Shown: one piece after another, positions 30,073 through 48,402 of the stretch
Numbering within the stretch: position 1 is the first letter of the stretch
Layout: each line of letters opens with the position of its first letter
Source of the DNA: Stenotrophomonas sp. 278
GTDB taxonomy: Bacteria > Pseudomonadota > Gammaproteobacteria > Xanthomonadales > Xanthomonadaceae
Reading direction: 5' to 3'
Length of the DNA: 53,541 bases
Assembly (NCBI RefSeq): GCF_003935715.1
Contig: NZ_RHPP01000006.1
Span: 1-53,541 of the forward strand
The notes under the pieces: model-generated
Databases searched by the model: none
Told to the model about the DNA's origin: nothing
The model's input: only the letters and a program-made list of their open reading frames with translations
Made by a program: the position numbers and the translations under genes

Positions 30073-30485
30073 CAGCGCACCGTCCGGGTCACGAAAGTAG
30101 TGGTCACGGAAAGCTTGGCGGCAGCCAGGCGGAACGCCTCACGTGCCACGTCTTCGCCAACGCCTTCAATTTCATAGATCATGCGGCCGGGCTGGATCTG
30201 GGCTACCCAGTATTCCACGTTGCCCTTACCAGAACCCATTCGGACTTCGATGGGCTTCTTGGTGATCGGCTTGTCCGGGAACACACGGATCCACATCTTG
30301 CCACCGCGCTTGACGTAGCGGCTGATCGAGCGGCGGGCCGCTTCGATCTGACGCGCGGTCAGCTGACCGTGGGCGGTTGCCTTGAGGCCGTATTCGCCGA
30401 AGCTGACAGCGTTGGCGCTCCAGCTCAGGCCGTCGTTACGGCCCTTGTGTACCTTGCGGTATTTGGTTCGCTTGGGTTGCAACAT
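30072..30485 (-). CDS. rplP: 50S ribosomal protein L16
   Basis: 137 residues (E. coli 136). Organises the A site of the 50S subunit. [19 protein letters not shown] at the start; the loop with [29 protein letters not shown] reaches the peptidyl transferase region. Five bases after rpsC. Confidence 0.98.
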   Translation of the reverse strand: MLQPKRTKYRKVHKGRNDGLSWSANAVSFGEYGLKATAHGQLTARQIEAARRSISRYVKRGGKMWIRVFPDKPITKKPIEVRMGSGKGNVEYWVAQIQPGRMIYEIEGVGEDVAREAFRLAAAKLSVTTTFVTRTVR

Positions 30486-30490
30486 TGCCG

Positions 30491-31225
30491 TTACCTCGCT
30501 TCACGAGCCGGGCGCTGACGGTCACCGCGGTCGCCGCGATCGCTACGATCGTTGCGCGACGGGGTGTCGTCCTGCTTTTCCTGGCCAACCTGGGAGAAAT
30601 CAAAGACCTCGCCCTTGTAGATCCAGACCTTGATGCCGATGATGCCGTAGGTCGTCTTGGCTTCAGCGAAGCCATAGTCGATGTCGGCACGCAGCGTGTG
30701 CAGCGGCACGCGGCCTTCGCGGTACCACTCCGAACGGGCGATTTCTGCGCCATTCAGACGGCCACCGACGTTGACCTTGATGCCCAGGGCACCCAGGCGC
30801 ATCGCGTTGCCGACCGAGCGCTTCATTGCACGGCGGAACATGATGCGACGCTCCAGCTGCTGCGCGATCGACTCGGCAACCAGCTGCGCGTCCAGCTCGG
30901 GCTTGCGCACTTCGGTGACGTTGATGTGCGCCGGAACGCCCATCATCTCGCTCACTTCCTTGCGCAGCTTCTCGATGTCCTCACCGCGCTTGCCGATCAC
31001 CACGCCCGGACGGGCGGTGTGGATCGTCACGCGAGCGGTCTTTGCCGGACGCTCGATCAGGATCTTGCTGATGCCGGCCTGCGCGAGCTTCTTGCGCAGC
31101 ATGTCCCGCACCTTCAGGTCGGCTGCCAGGTAACCGGCAAACTCGGCCTTGTTGGCGTACCACTTGGAGTTCCAGTCCTTGGAAATGCCGAGGCGGATAC
31201 CAATCGGATGAACTTTATGACCCAT
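30491..31225 (-). CDS. rpsC: 30S ribosomal protein S3
   Basis: 244 residues (E. coli 233). mRNA entry and helicase role. [26 protein letters not shown] domain with the [13 protein letters not shown] loop, and a C-terminal S3 domain. The C-terminus carries an extra low-complexity tail rich in Arg and Asp (about 215-244). Confidence 0.98.
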   Translation of the reverse strand: MGHKVHPIGIRLGISKDWNSKWYANKAEFAGYLAADLKVRDMLRKKLAQAGISKILIERPAKTARVTIHTARPGVVIGKRGEDIEKLRKEVSEMMGVPAHINVTEVRKPELDAQLVAESIAQQLERRIMFRRAMKRSVGNAMRLGALGIKVNVGGRLNGAEIARSEWYREGRVPLHTLRADIDYGFAEAKTTYGIIGIKVWIYKGEVFDFSQVGQEKQDDTPSRNDRSDRGDRGDRQRPAREAR

Positions 31226-31242
31226 GGTTTTTTCCTTTCCGC

Positions 31243-31578
31243 TTACTTGCCGGCGCCCACAACCACAGTGATGTGGCTGGTGCGCTTGAGGATGCGGGTA
31301 CCGCGGCCTTTCGCCCGCGCCATGAAACGCTTCAGGGTCGGACCTTCATCAACCATGATGGTCTGAACCTTCAGCTCGTCGACGTCGGCGCCCTGGTTGT
31401 TCTCGGCATTGGCAATAGCCGACTCCACCACCTTCTTGATCAGGTGGGCAGCCTTCTTGTCCGAGAACTTCAGCAGGTTGACCGCACGCTCGGCCGGCAG
31501 ACCGCGCACCTGGTCAGCGACCAGACGAGCCTTCTGCGGGGAGATGCGCGCAGTGCGCAGGATTGCTTTCGCTTCCAT
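31243..31578 (-). CDS. rplV: 50S ribosomal protein L22
   Basis: 111 residues from the ATG at 31578, where AAGGAG has eight-base spacing; the ATG two codons earlier would have only two. Its beta hairpin ([24 protein letters not shown], about 78-101) lines the exit tunnel and is the macrolide-resistance region; it looks intact. Confidence 0.96.
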   Translation of the reverse strand: MEAKAILRTARISPQKARLVADQVRGLPAERAVNLLKFSDKKAAHLIKKVVESAIANAENNQGADVDELKVQTIMVDEGPTLKRFMARAKGRGTRILKRTSHITVVVGAGK

Positions 31579-31590
31579 TGTCATCTCTCC

Positions 31591-31860
31591 TTACTTGCCC
31601 GACTTCTTGTCAGCACCATGACCCTTGAAGGTCCGGGTGATGGCAAATTCGCCGAGCTTGTGACCGACCATGTTCTCGTTGACGAGCACCGGAACGTGGG
31701 CCTTGCCGTTATGAACGGCGATGGTGATGCCTACCATTTCCGGCAGGATCATCGAACGACGCGACCAGGTCTTGATCGGCTTCTTGCTACCCGCAGCGGC
31801 CTCCACCTTCTTGACGAGGTGGTGATCGACGAACGGGCCTTTCTTGAGTGAACGTGCCAT
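31591..31860 (-). CDS. rpsS: 30S ribosomal protein S19
   Basis: 89 residues. Head protein with S13. [20 protein letters not shown] and [25 protein letters not shown] are diagnostic. Six bases after rplB. Confidence 0.98.
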   Translation of the reverse strand: MARSLKKGPFVDHHLVKKVEAAAGSKKPIKTWSRRSMILPEMVGITIAVHNGKAHVPVLVNENMVGHKLGEFAITRTFKGHGADKKSGK

Positions 31861-31866
31861 GGTCGA

Positions 31867-32694
31867 TTAGCCCCTACGATCGCGGACGATGAACTGCTGG
31901 GTGCGCTTGTTCTTGCGCGTCTTGTAACCCTTGGTCGGGACACCCCACGGGGTGACCGGATGCGGGTTACCCTGGCCGGCCTTCGCCTCACCACCACCGT
32001 GCGGGTGGTCAACCGGGTTCATGGCAGCACCACGAACGGTCGGGCGAACACCGCGCCAGCGCTTGGCGCCAGCCTTGCCCAGCTTTTCCAGGTTGTGCTC
32101 GTCGTTGCCGACTTCGCCGATGGTGGCGCGGCACTCGACCGGCACCTTGCGCATTTCACCCGAGCGCAGGCGCAGGGTGGCGTAGATGCCTTCACGAGCG
32201 ACGAGCTGCACGGCAGCGCCGGCGGCACGGGCGATCTGGGCACCCTTGCCCGGCTTCAGTTCGATGCCGTGGACAGTGGTACCGACCGGGATGTTGCGCA
32301 GCGGCAGGGTATTGCCGGTCTTGATCGGCGCGTCCGAACCTGCGATCACCTGGTCACCGGCCTTCAGGCCCTTCGGTGCGATGATGTAGCGACGCTCGCC
32401 GTCGACGTAGCACAGCAGGGCGATGTGGGCGGTGCGGTTCGGATCGTATTCGATGCGTTCCACGCGCGCCGGAATGCCTTCCTTGTTGCGCTTGAAGTCG
32501 ATGACACGGTAGTGCTGCTTGTGGCCACCGCCCACGTGACGGGTGGTGATGCGGCCGTGGTGGTTACGACCACCGGACTTGCTCTGCGGCTCCAGCAACG
32601 CTGCGTGCGGTGCGCCCTTGTGCAGATCGGGCGTGACCACGCGCACGGCCGAACGACGGCCTGCGGAGGTGGGCTTGAATTTCATCAATGGCAT
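31867..32694 (-). CDS. rplB: 50S ribosomal protein L2
   Basis: 275 residues (E. coli 273). Needed for subunit association and close to the peptidyl transferase centre. The conserved DHPHGGGEA loop has His230 and His232. GAGG upstream supports the start at 32694. Confidence 0.98.
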   Translation of the reverse strand: MPLMKFKPTSAGRRSAVRVVTPDLHKGAPHAALLEPQSKSGGRNHHGRITTRHVGGGHKQHYRVIDFKRNKEGIPARVERIEYDPNRTAHIALLCYVDGERRYIIAPKGLKAGDQVIAGSDAPIKTGNTLPLRNIPVGTTVHGIELKPGKGAQIARAAGAAVQLVAREGIYATLRLRSGEMRKVPVECRATIGEVGNDEHNLEKLGKAGAKRWRGVRPTVRGAAMNPVDHPHGGGEAKAGQGNPHPVTPWGVPTKGYKTRKNKRTQQFIVRDRRG

Positions 32695-32704
32695 GGGATG
32701 TACC

Positions 32705-33004
32705 TCAGGCCTTGGCCGTTACATCGATGGACTGGCCATCGGCGAGACGCACGTATGCCTTGCGCCAATCGCCGCGACGGCCGTTGCGGTTACGGAAGGA
32801 CTTGTTCTTGCCCTTCACGTTCAGCACGTTGACCGACTCGACCTTGACTGCGAACAGCTGCTCCACCGCGGCCTTCACATCGGCCTTGGTCGCTTCGTTC
32901 GACACTTCAAAGACATACTGGTTGGAGACTTCCTGCAGACGCGCGGTCTTTTCGGAGACACGCGGGGCACGCAGCACGCTGAAGATTTTTTCGTTGCTGT
33001 TCAT
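32705..33004 (-). CDS. rplW: 50S ribosomal protein L23
   Basis: 99 residues from the ATG at 33004, which has GAGGAG eight bases upstream and overlaps the rplD stop as ATGA, implying translational coupling. Tunnel-exit docking site for trigger factor and [20 protein letters not shown] and the C-terminal basic loop are clear. Confidence 0.97.
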   Translation of the reverse strand: MNSNEKIFSVLRAPRVSEKTARLQEVSNQYVFEVSNEATKADVKAAVEQLFAVKVESVNVLNVKGKNKSFRNRNGRRGDWRKAYVRLADGQSIDVTAKA

Positions 33005-33606
33005 GCCAGCCACTCCTCGACCTTCTTGACCGCGTCAGCGGTGATGACGACCGTGTCGGCACCGACCAGGGACACCGGATCCAGACCCTGCACGTCACGC
33101 ACTTCCACGTAGGGAACGTTGCGCGCCGACAGGTACAGGTGCTCGGAAGCGTCCTCGGTGACGATCAGCGGGCGCTTGCCCACTTCCAGGCCGGCCAGCT
33201 TGGCGATCAGACCCTTCGTGCTGGTCGCTTCGACGTCGAAGGACTCCACGATGGTCAGACGGCCCTGACGGTTCAGCTCGGACAGGATCGCGCACATGGC
33301 GGCACGGTACTGCTTGCGGTTGACCTTCTGCTCGAAGCTGCGCGGCTTGGCCGCGAAGGTGACGCCACCGCCGACGAAGATCGGAGCCGTCAGCGCGCCA
33401 TGACGCGCACCGCCGCCCTTCTGCTTCTTCGACTTCTTGGTGGTGCCAGCCACTTCGGAGCGAGTCTTCTGTGCCTTGGTACCGGCGCGACCGGCGTTGC
33501 GGTAAGCAACGACGACCTGGTGAACCAGATCTTCGCTGAAATCGCGACCGAACACGGCTTCGGAGACCGAGACCTTGTTGTTGCTACCCGTGATAACGAG
33601 TTCCAT
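33001..33606 (-). CDS. rplD: 50S ribosomal protein L4
   Basis: 201 residues (E. coli 201) from the ATG at 33606 with AAGGAG. Its long basic loop ([24 protein letters not shown], about 45-72) reaches the exit tunnel. In E. coli L4 also represses transcription and translation of the S10 operon through the leader RNA. Confidence 0.97.
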   Translation of the reverse strand: MELVITGSNNKVSVSEAVFGRDFSEDLVHQVVVAYRNAGRAGTKAQKTRSEVAGTTKKSKKQKGGGARHGALTAPIFVGGGVTFAAKPRSFEQKVNRKQYRAAMCAILSELNRQGRLTIVESFDVEATSTKGLIAKLAGLEVGKRPLIVTEDASEHLYLSARNVPYVEVRDVQGLDPVSLVGADTVVITADAVKKVEEWLA

Positions 33607-33618
33607 CGTCATCTCTCC

Positions 33619-34269
33619 TTATGCCTTGCTCGCCGGACGGACGATCACGTCACCACCCGCAGCGCCCGGAACGGCACCACGAATCGCGATCAGACCGCGC
33701 TCGACGTCGACCTTGACCACTTCCAGGTTCTGCGTGCTCTGCTGCACGGCACCCATATGGCCCGACATCTTCTTGCCCGGGAAAACGCGACCCGGGGTCT
33801 GGCGCTGACCCAGCGAACCCGGCGCGCGATGCGACAGCGAGTTACCGTGGGTTGCATCGCCCATACGGAAGTTGTGGCGCTTGATGGTGCCCTGGAAACC
33901 CTTACCCTTGGTGACACCCTGGACGTCGACCTTCTGGCCAACTTCGAAGATGTCCGCCTTGACTTCGCCGCCAACGGCGAAATCGCCGAGCTGCGCGTCT
34001 TCAACGCGGAATTCCCACAGGCCACGACCCGCTTCCACCTTCGCCTTGGCGAAGTGGCCGGCTTCCGGCTTGTTGACCAGGGCAGCGCGACGCGCGCCGA
34101 CGGTCACCTGCACGGCGCTGTAGCCGTCAGCTTCGACGGTCTTGATCTGCGCGATGCGGTTCGGGGTGGCTTCAATCAGGGTCACCGGGATGGCGCGGCC
34201 ATCGTCAGTGAAAACGCGGCTCATGCCAGCCTTGCGGCCCACGAAGCCCAACGAATACTTCTTCGTCAT
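33619..34269 (-). CDS. rplC: 50S ribosomal protein L3
   Basis: 216 residues (E. coli 209). Early-assembly protein near the peptidyl transferase centre. [20 protein letters not shown], and the central extension [27 protein letters not shown] that reaches the active site, with the glutamine of GQRQTPG that is methylated by PrmB in E. coli. Confidence 0.98.
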   Translation of the reverse strand: MTKKYSLGFVGRKAGMSRVFTDDGRAIPVTLIEATPNRIAQIKTVEADGYSAVQVTVGARRAALVNKPEAGHFAKAKVEAGRGLWEFRVEDAQLGDFAVGGEVKADIFEVGQKVDVQGVTKGKGFQGTIKRHNFRMGDATHGNSLSHRAPGSLGQRQTPGRVFPGKKMSGHMGAVQQSTQNLEVVKVDVERGLIAIRGAVPGAAGGDVIVRPASKA

Positions 34270-34280
34270 GGTCGTAGTCC

Positions 34281-34592
34281 TCAGGTCAGCTTGATCTGAA
34301 CGTCGACGCCGGCAGCCAGTTCGAGCTTCATCAGCGCGTCCACGGTCTTGTCGTTGGGGTCGACGATGTCGAGCACGCGCTTGTGCGTGCGGGTCTCGTA
34401 CTGGTCACGCGCGTCCTTGTCGACGTGCGGCGAAACGAGAATGGTGTAACGCTCGATCTTGGTCGGCAGCGGGATCGGGCCACGCACTTGCGCGCCGGTC
34501 CGCTTGGCCGTTTCAACGATCTCGCTGGCCGAGCGGTCGATCAGACGATGATCGAATGCCTTCAGCCGGATACGGATCTTTTGGTCCGCCAT
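34281..34592 (-). CDS. rpsJ: 30S ribosomal protein S10 (NusE)
   Basis: 103 residues (E. coli 103) from the ATG at 34592. Ribosomal head protein and, with NusB, part of antitermination complexes. [19 protein letters not shown] and [26 protein letters not shown] are typical. First gene of the S10 group, behind a structured leader. Confidence 0.98.
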   Translation of the reverse strand: MADQKIRIRLKAFDHRLIDRSASEIVETAKRTGAQVRGPIPLPTKIERYTILVSPHVDKDARDQYETRTHKRVLDIVDPNDKTVDALMKLELAAGVDVQIKLT

Positions 34593-34756
34593 GACGGTGG
34601 TTCCTTCGTTAAAAGAGCGACAGACAAGGCCTCTGGGTTGCCTTGTCCCATGAATATCCTGAATGCGAACGTCGCACAGTCCCGTGCGACGCCAAGATCT
34701 TTCCGTAGACCTCAAAAGCCGAGGCAGACCGATTGCTCGATCTGCCCAGACGAAAA
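34593..34756 (-). promoter_or_regulatory. S10 operon leader with three stem-loops
   Basis: The transcript from the promoter at 34757-34786 would have about 155 bases before rpsJ. In order it can form GGCAGA/TCTGCC (34723-34746), a perfect 7-bp GTCGCAC/GTGCGAC (34671-34690) and an 8-bp GACAAGGC/GCCTTGTC (34623-34647), followed by CTCTTTTAACG. In E. coli an S10 leader of similar length is the target of L4. Whether L4 acts here is inference. Confidence 0.6.
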
Positions 34757-34786
34757 AGTATAGCGCGCATGCAAGGCGGCGGTCAA
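34757..34786 (-). promoter_or_regulatory. Sigma-70 promoter of the S10 operon
   Basis: On the minus strand TTGACC is followed after 18 bases by TATACT (five of six matches each). The -35 overlaps the left arm of a perfect inverted repeat GTCAACAG-TCGC-CTGTTGAC at 34782-34801. Confidence 0.85.
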
Positions 34787-34801
34787 CAGTCGCCTGTTGA
34801 C
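34782..34801. promoter_or_regulatory. Inverted repeat overlapping the S10 -35 box
   Basis: A perfect 8-bp dyad GTCAACAG/CTGTTGAC with a four-base centre. Shape and position suit a dimeric DNA-binding protein; alternatively it only duplicates a TTGAC half-site by chance. Confidence 0.5.
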
Positions 34802-34877
34802 ACTGCCTGAATGGCACGACCCTTCCTGGTCCGGGGAACACGAGGAGCGTCCTGCGCCTCTTTTCCCATTTTAGTAC

Positions 34878-34909
34878 GCCCCGATGCCCTACCCAGGCAA
34901 CATCGGGGC
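34878..34909 (-). terminator. Hairpin after tuf (str operon end)
   Basis: A perfect 9-bp stem GCCCCGATG/CATCGGGGC with a 14-base loop, 15 bases past the tuf stop. Followed on the minus strand by GTACTAAAATGGGAAAAG rather than a T run, so it may be a weak terminator or a processing stem. Confidence 0.6.
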
Positions 34910-34924
34910 GCAGATTCTAGCAGA

Positions 34925-36115
34925 TTACTCGATGATCTTGGAGACCACGCCGGCACCGACGGTACGGCCACCTTCGCGGATTGCGAAGCGCAGACCTTCG
35001 TCCATGGCGACCGGGTTGATCAGGGTGACGACCATCTTGATGTTGTCGCCCGGCATGACCATTTCCACGCCTTCCGGCAGTTCAACCGCACCGGTGATGT
35101 CGGTGGTACGGAAGTAGAACTGCGGGCGGTAGCCCTTGAAGAACGGGGTGTGACGGCCGCCTTCGTCCTTCGACAGCACGTACACTTCGGCGTCGAACTT
35201 GGTGTGCGGCTTGATCGAACCCGGCTTGGACAGCACCTGGCCACGCTCGACGTCGTCACGCTTGGTGCCGCGCAGCAGCAGACCGGCGTTGTCACCTGCC
35301 TGACCCTGGTCCAGCAGCTTGCGGAACATTTCCACGCCGGTGACGGTGGTCTTCTGGACCGGACGGATACCGACGATTTCGATTTCGTCGCCGACCTTGA
35401 TGATGCCGCGCTCGATACGACCGGTCACCACGGTGCCGCGGCCCGAGATCGAGAACACGTCTTCCACCGGCATCAGGAACGGCTTGTCGATGTCGCGTTC
35501 CGGTTCCGGAATCCAGGAATCCAGCGCTTCAACCAGCTTGATCACGGCCGGCACGCCGATGTCGCTCTGGTCGCCTTCCAGCGCCAGACGGGCCGAACCG
35601 GAGATGATCGGGGTGTCGTCGCCCGGGAAGTCGTACTTGCTCAGCAGTTCACGCACTTCCATTTCGACCAGCTCGAGCAACTCAGCGTCGTCGACCATGT
35701 CAGCCTTGTTCAGGAAGACCACGATGTACGGCACGCCGACCTGACGCGACAGCAGGATGTGCTCGCGGGTCTGCGGCATCGGGCCGTCAGCGGCCGAGCA
35801 CACCAGGATCGCGCCGTCCATCTGGGCGGCACCGGTGATCATGTTCTTGACGTAGTCAGCGTGGCCCGGGCAGTCAACGTGGGCGTAGTGACGGGTCGGG
35901 GATTCGTATTCGACGTGCGCGGTCGAGATCGTGATGCCACGTGCCTTTTCTTCCGGCGCGGCGTCGATCGCGGAGTAATCCTTGAACTCGCCACCGAAGC
36001 GCTCGGCACCGATCTTGGTCAGTGCGGCGGTCAGCGTGGTCTTGCCGTGGTCGACGTGACCGATGGTGCCGACGTTGACGTGCGGCTTGGTGCGTTCGAA
36101 CTTACCCTTTGCCAT
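34925..36115 (-). CDS. tuf: Elongation factor Tu (str-operon copy)
   Basis: 396 residues (E. coli EF-Tu 394). GTPase that delivers aminoacyl-tRNA to the ribosome. GHVDHGKTT (19-27), [12 protein letters not shown] and SGSA motifs are intact, followed by beta-barrel domains 2 and 3. AAGG nine bases upstream of the ATG. By eye the sequence is identical to the second copy at 52357-53541. Preceded by fusA (55-base gap with a small GAGC/GCTC hairpin). Confidence 0.99.
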   Translation of the reverse strand: MAKGKFERTKPHVNVGTIGHVDHGKTTLTAALTKIGAERFGGEFKDYSAIDAAPEEKARGITISTAHVEYESPTRHYAHVDCPGHADYVKNMITGAAQMDGAILVCSAADGPMPQTREHILLSRQVGVPYIVVFLNKADMVDDAELLELVEMEVRELLSKYDFPGDDTPIISGSARLALEGDQSDIGVPAVIKLVEALDSWIPEPERDIDKPFLMPVEDVFSISGRGTVVTGRIERGIIKVGDEIEIVGIRPVQKTTVTGVEMFRKLLDQGQAGDNAGLLLRGTKRDDVERGQVLSKPGSIKPHTKFDAEVYVLSKDEGGRHTPFFKGYRPQFYFRTTDITGAVELPEGVEMVMPGDNIKMVVTLINPVAMDEGLRFAIREGGRTVGAGVVSKIIE

Positions 36116-36170
36116 TGTTGTATACCTTGAATATCAGAAAAAAGAAGGGAGGGAAGACCCGAGCTTACGC

Positions 36171-38312
36171 TCAGGCCTTCTTGATCACGGTGTCGGCGAT
36201 GTTCTGCGGAGCCGGCTCGTAGTGGTCGAATTCCATGGTGAAGGTGGCACGACCCTGGGTCTGCGAACGCAGCGAGGTGGCGTAACCGAACATTTCACCC
36301 AGCGGGATCATCGCGTTGATGATGCTGGCCGAACCGTCACCGGTGGTGCTCGAACCCTGCAGCACGCCACGACGGCGGCTGACGTCGCCCATCACGTCAC
36401 CCTGGTAGTCTTCCGGGGTCACGATTTCGACCTTCATGATCGGCTCCAGCAGCACCGGCTTGGCCTTGGCGAAGCCCTGCTTGAAGGCCATCGACGAAGC
36501 CAGCTTGAACGCCATTTCCGACGAGTCAACGTCGTGGTACGAGCCGAACACCAGCTTGACCTTGACGTCCACCACCGGGAAGCCAGCCAGCGGACCGCTG
36601 GTGATGGTTTCGCGCAGACCCTTTTCAACGGACGGGATGAATTCCTTCGGAATCACGCCACCGGTGATGTCGTTGATGAACAGGAAGTCGTCCTTGATGT
36701 TCGCGGCGATCTTCGGATCAGCACGATCTTCAGCGGTGATCGGCGACAGTTCGATCACGACGTGACCGTACTGACCCTTACCACCGGACTGCTTGGCGTG
36801 CTTGTAGTCCGACTTCACGTCCGACATCTGGATGGTTTCGCGGTAAGCCACCTGCGGCTTGCCGACGTTGGCCTCCACGTTGAACTCGCGCTTCATGCGG
36901 TCAACGATGATGTCCAGGTGCAGCTCGCCCATGCCCGAGATGATGGTCTGGCCGGATTCTTCGTCGGTCTTGACGCGGAACGACGGATCTTCCTGGGCCA
37001 GACGGCCGAGGGCGAGGCCCATCTTTTCCTGGTCCGACTTGGTCTTCGGCTCAACCGCCATCGAGATCACCGGCTCCGGGAACACCATGCGTTCCAGGAT
37101 GATCGGGTGATCCAGCGAGCACAGGGTGTCGCCGGTGGTGGTGTCCTTCAGGCCCACGGCAGCGGCGATGTCACCGGCCAGCACTTCCTTGATTTCTTCA
37201 CGATCGTTGGAGTGCATCTGCAGGATGCGGCCGATGCGCTCCTTCTTGCCCTTGACCGAGTTCATCACCTGGTCGCCAGCATTCAGGGTGCCCGAGTACA
37301 CGCGGAAGAAGGTCAGCGCGCCCACGAACGGGTCAGTGATGATCTTGAAGGCCAGCGACGAGAACGGAGCCTTGTCGTCGGACTTGCGGCTCATTTCCTT
37401 GGTTTCGTCATCGACGTCGGTACCGGTCACGTCCGGCACGTCGATCGGCGACGGCAGCAGCTGCACCACGCCGTCCAGCATGGCCTGCACGCCCTTGTTC
37501 TTGAACGCCGAACCGCAGTACATCGGCACGATTTCGGTGGCCAGGGTGCGGGTACGCAGCGCGTTGATGATTTCGGACTCGGCCAGCTCTTCGCCGCCCA
37601 GGTACTTTTCCATCAGGTCTTCGCTGGCTTCAGCCGCGGCTTCGATCATGTAGGTGCGGGCTTCTTCAGCCTCGGCCTGCAGGTCTGCCGGGATGTCCAG
37701 GTATTCGAACTTCATGCCCTGGCTGGCTTCATCCCAATGGATGGCCTTCATCTTGACCAGGTCGATCACGCCCTTGAAGTTGTCTTCGGCACCGATCGGC
37801 AGCTGCATCGGAACGGCGGTGGCACCCAGCTTGGCGCGCAGCTGTGCGGCGACCTTCTGGAAGTTGGCACCGGTACGGTCCATCTTGTTGACGAAAGCGA
37901 TGCGCGGCACCTTGTAACGGTTGGCCTGGCGCCACACGGTTTCCGACTGCGGCTGCACGCCACCGACGGCGCACAGCACGAACACGGCACCGTCGAGCAC
38001 GCGCAGCGAGCGCTCGACTTCGATGGTGAAGTCAACGTGCCCAGGGGTGTCGATGATGTTGAAGCGGTGTTCCGGCAGGGACTTGTCCATGCCGCGCCAG
38101 AAGGCGGTGGTGGCAGCGGACTGGATCGTGATGCCACGCTCCTGCTCCTGCTCCATCCAGTCCATGGTGGCGGCGCCGTCGTGCACTTCACCGATCTTGT
38201 GGCTCTTGCCGGTGTAGAACAGGATGCGCTCGGACGTGGTGGTCTTGCCGGCATCGATGTGAGCCATGATGCCGAAGTTGCGGTAACGCTCGATGGGAGT
38301 AGTGCGGGCCAC
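36171..38312 (-). CDS. fusA: Elongation factor G
   Basis: 713 residues (E. coli 704). Translocation GTPase, also ribosome recycling. It starts with GTG at 38312 ([15 protein letters not shown]) behind [25 protein letters not shown] is the P-loop region; DTPGHVDF and NKMD follow, then domains II-V. The fusidic-acid-contact region shows no obvious change, but this was not compared residue by residue. Separated from rpsG by three tandem hairpins. Confidence 0.99.
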   Translation of the reverse strand: MARTTPIERYRNFGIMAHIDAGKTTTSERILFYTGKSHKIGEVHDGAATMDWMEQEQERGITIQSAATTAFWRGMDKSLPEHRFNIIDTPGHVDFTIEVERSLRVLDGAVFVLCAVGGVQPQSETVWRQANRYKVPRIAFVNKMDRTGANFQKVAAQLRAKLGATAVPMQLPIGAEDNFKGVIDLVKMKAIHWDEASQGMKFEYLDIPADLQAEAEEARTYMIEAAAEASEDLMEKYLGGEELAESEIINALRTRTLATEIVPMYCGSAFKNKGVQAMLDGVVQLLPSPIDVPDVTGTDVDDETKEMSRKSDDKAPFSSLAFKIITDPFVGALTFFRVYSGTLNAGDQVMNSVKGKKERIGRILQMHSNDREEIKEVLAGDIAAAVGLKDTTTGDTLCSLDHPIILERMVFPEPVISMAVEPKTKSDQEKMGLALGRLAQEDPSFRVKTDEESGQTIISGMGELHLDIIVDRMKREFNVEANVGKPQVAYRETIQMSDVKSDYKHAKQSGGKGQYGHVVIELSPITAEDRADPKIAANIKDDFLFINDITGGVIPKEFIPSVEKGLRETITSGPLAGFPVVDVKVKLVFGSYHDVDSSEMAFKLASSMAFKQGFAKAKPVLLEPIMKVEIVTPEDYQGDVMGDVSRRRGVLQGSSTTGDGSASIINAMIPLGEMFGYATSLRSQTQGRATFTMEFDHYEPAPQNIADTVIKKA

Positions 38313-38345
38313 GGGAGCCTCTCAAATTTCGTGGATTTCGGATGG

Positions 38346-38423
38346 CCGAACGCCGCCTTGCGGCGGCCTTCGGATTGGCGCGACACCCCAGGTGTCGCAA
38401 GGCAGTACCAAAGTGGTACTGCC
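38346..38423 (-). promoter_or_regulatory. Three tandem hairpins between rpsG and fusA
   Basis: In transcript order: a perfect 10-bp GGCAGTACCA hairpin (38401-38423, three-base loop), a perfect 8-bp GCGACACC hairpin (38380-38398, three-base loop) and an 11-bp hairpin with one mismatch, CCGAA-C-GCCGCC (38346-38373). They are separated by 2 and 6 bases. No T run follows. Likely an mRNA processing, stability or regulatory element. Confidence 0.7.
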
Positions 38424-38449
38424 ATGCCTGTTTTACAAGGCCGTCAAAC

Positions 38450-38917
38450 TCACCAGCGGTAGTGGGCGAAGGCCTTGTTGGCTTCGGCCATGCGGTGGGT
38501 TTCTTCGCGCTTCTTGATGGCACCGCCACGGTTTTCCGAGGCATCCAGCAGTTCAGCGGCCAGCTTCTTCGGCATGGTGTTTTCACCACGCTTGCGGGCC
38601 GAGTCGATCAGCCAGCGCATGGCCAGGGCCATCTTGCGCGACGAACGGACTTCAACCGGCACCTGGTAGGTCGCACCACCAACGCGGCGGGACTTCACCT
38701 CGACCGACGGAGCCACGTTGTCCAGAGCCTTCTGCACCAGCTCGATGGAGTTCGGGTTCTTTTCGGCGATGACGTCCATTGCGCCATAGACGATCTTTTC
38801 AGCGACGGACTTCTTGCCGCTCAGCATCACCATGTTGATGAAGCGGGCAATGGTTTCGCTCCCGTGCTTGGGATCGGGCAGGACCGAACGCTGCGGCGTA
38901 TTACCTTTACGAGACAT
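38450..38917 (-). CDS. rpsG: 30S ribosomal protein S7
   Basis: 155 residues. Initiates 3'-domain assembly and contacts E-site tRNA; in E. coli it represses the str operon. [31 protein letters not shown] and the hairpin [16 protein letters not shown] are diagnostic. 12 bases after rpsL. Confidence 0.98.
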   Translation of the reverse strand: MSRKGNTPQRSVLPDPKHGSETIARFINMVMLSGKKSVAEKIVYGAMDVIAEKNPNSIELVQKALDNVAPSVEVKSRRVGGATYQVPVEVRSSRKMALAMRWLIDSARKRGENTMPKKLAAELLDASENRGGAIKKREETHRMAEANKAFAHYRW

Positions 38918-38929
38918 GTGTACTTTCCC

Positions 38930-39304
38930 TTAGCTCTTCGGACGCTTGGCGCCGTACTTGGAACGGGCCTGGCGGCGCTTGGCGACGCCCGAGGCATCGA
39001 GCGAACCACGAACGGTGTGGTAACGCACACCCGGCAGGTCCTTGACGCGACCGCCGCGGATCAGGACCACGGAGTGCTCCTGCAGGTTGTGGCCTTCGCC
39101 ACCGATGTAGCTGATGACCTCTTCCTGGTTGGTCAGGCGGACCTTCGCAACCTTGCGGAGGGCCGAGTTCGGCTTCTTCGGGGTGGTGGTGTACACGCGG
39201 GTGCAGACGCCACGGCGCTGCGGGCACTTATCAAGTGCCGGCGAGGCACTCTTGTAAGTGGCTGCCTGCCGCGGCTTGCGGACAAGCTGATTGATCGTCG
39301 CCAT
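38930..39304 (-). CDS. rpsL: 30S ribosomal protein S12
   Basis: 124 residues (E. coli 124) from the ATG at 39304. Decoding-centre protein. Lys43 ([12 protein letters not shown]) and Lys88 (GGRVKDLPG), the common streptomycin-resistance sites, carry the wild-type residues. Asp89 is the methylthiolation site. The ribosome binding site is weak (AGAAGA). First gene of the str operon. Confidence 0.98.
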   Translation of the reverse strand: MATINQLVRKPRQAATYKSASPALDKCPQRRGVCTRVYTTTPKKPNSALRKVAKVRLTNQEEVISYIGGEGHNLQEHSVVLIRGGRVKDLPGVRYHTVRGSLDASGVAKRRQARSKYGAKRPKS

Positions 39305-39364
39305 CAGTATGTTCTTCTGAGAGAGGCCGAGGGAAAAAACGGCCATGAATGCGGAAATGTGCAA

Positions 39365-39387
39365 GCAGGCCCAGAAAACGGGCCTGC
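39365..39387 (-). promoter_or_regulatory. str operon leader hairpin
   Basis: A perfect 8-bp stem GCAGGCCC/GGGCCTGC with a seven-base loop (GTTTTCT on the minus strand), about 12 bases after the promoter -10. It would lie at the very 5' end of the mRNA and could stabilise it. Confidence 0.65.
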
Positions 39388-39398
39388 CGAGACAGACG

Positions 39399-39428
39399 AT
39401 TGTAGCAACCCCCCGAAAACACGGTCAA
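39399..39428 (-). promoter_or_regulatory. Sigma-70 promoter of the str operon
   Basis: TTGACC, 18 bases, TACAAT on the minus strand, five of six matches each, with a G-rich run in the spacer. About 95 bases upstream of rpsL. Confidence 0.85.
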
Positions 39429-39648
39429 CCGCGCGCACGGAAGGCCAGCCCTGATCCTGGGCCGTTACTGGGGCACCTAGCTTCCTTGTCCCCCGTTCAG
39501 GTTGTCTACCAGCCCCCTTTCGAGGACCGGCGGGCATCCTACAGCATCGACGGCAGTTAATCCAGCGGCTGCCGCCGGGTGCGGTGCCCTGCCCTGTTCA
39601 GCCGGGCGGGGCATCGCGAAAAGCAGCCGGGCAGAGCCCGGCTCTACA
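39429..39648. other. rpoC-rpsL intergenic region
   Basis: About 220 bases beyond the str promoter. Apart from the REP next to rpoC there is a GC-rich segment with partial inverted repeats (CAGCGGCTGCCGCCGG near 39562-39577). No gene seen. Confidence 0.55.
39625..39647 (-). repeat. GTAG REP abutting the rpoC stop, terminator-like
   Basis: CTAC at 39644-39647 with an 8-bp stem AGCCGGGC/GCCCGGCT and three-base loop. It begins one base after the rpoC stop codon and is followed on the minus strand by GCTTTTCG, so it may double as the rpoC terminator. Confidence 0.78.
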
Positions 39649-43875
<4,227 letters not shown>

Positions 43876-43965
43876 GGTGTTTCTCCGAAAGGAGGAAATC
43901 TGTGTCGATGGGCTGTGTGATCAACATCCGGCGGCGCGGCTGCCAGGGCAGCCGCGCCTGCGCGA

Positions 43966-48120
<4,155 letters not shown>

Positions 48121-48181
48121 GAGGTCTCACCTTGGCTGTGCGGGCCGCACCTGAGGGTACGGCTCGAAGGGAACATTTAAA

Positions 48182-48248
48182 TTGTCAGTTGGAAGTCGCT
48201 GGTATTGCCGGCACCAGCACGCCTTCTCCTGCTACTTCCAACTGCCAA
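48182..48248 (-). promoter_or_regulatory. Long RNase III-like stem-loop before rpoB
   Basis: Arms TTGTCAGTTGGAAGT (48182-48196) and ACTTCCAACTGCCAA (48234-48248) pair over 15 positions with one mismatch. An inner GCTGGT/ACCAGC stem (48198-48203 with 48213-48218) extends it. Its end lies about 60 bases upstream of the rpoB start. Confidence 0.72.
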
Positions 48249-48341
48249 CTCGTCTGCTTCCAGTACCCCGCTGGCGCGCCCTGCGCTGCCGTGACGGAGC
48301 ATGACTGCAGCCCGTGTTGGGCTTTGTGTTGCATTTACAGC

Positions 48342-48361
48342 AGCCGGGCAGCGCCCGGTAC
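48342..48361 (-). repeat. REP-like element with altered head (GTAC)
   Basis: A stem CCGGGC/GCCCGG with an AGC loop and the head GTAC in place of GTAG. Related to the element after rpoC. Confidence 0.6.
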
Positions 48362-48369
48362 AACAACGA

Positions 48370-48402
48370 CCAAAGGCCGGGGGCTTACGCCCCCAGCCTT
48401 GG
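48370..48402 (-). terminator. Attenuator-like hairpin after rplL
   Basis: Stem CCAAGGC-T-GGGGGC / GCCCCC-G-GCCTTTGG with a GTAA loop, one internal mismatch and a bulge, 38 bases past the rplL stop. The sequence after it (TCGTTGTTGTACC) is U-rich but interrupted, fitting partial rather than full termination. Confidence 0.7.

Noticed and set aside
36063-38462. Plus-strand open frame of about 800 codons antisense to fusA
   Set aside because: Mirror of the certain fusA gene, with composition typical of antisense frames.
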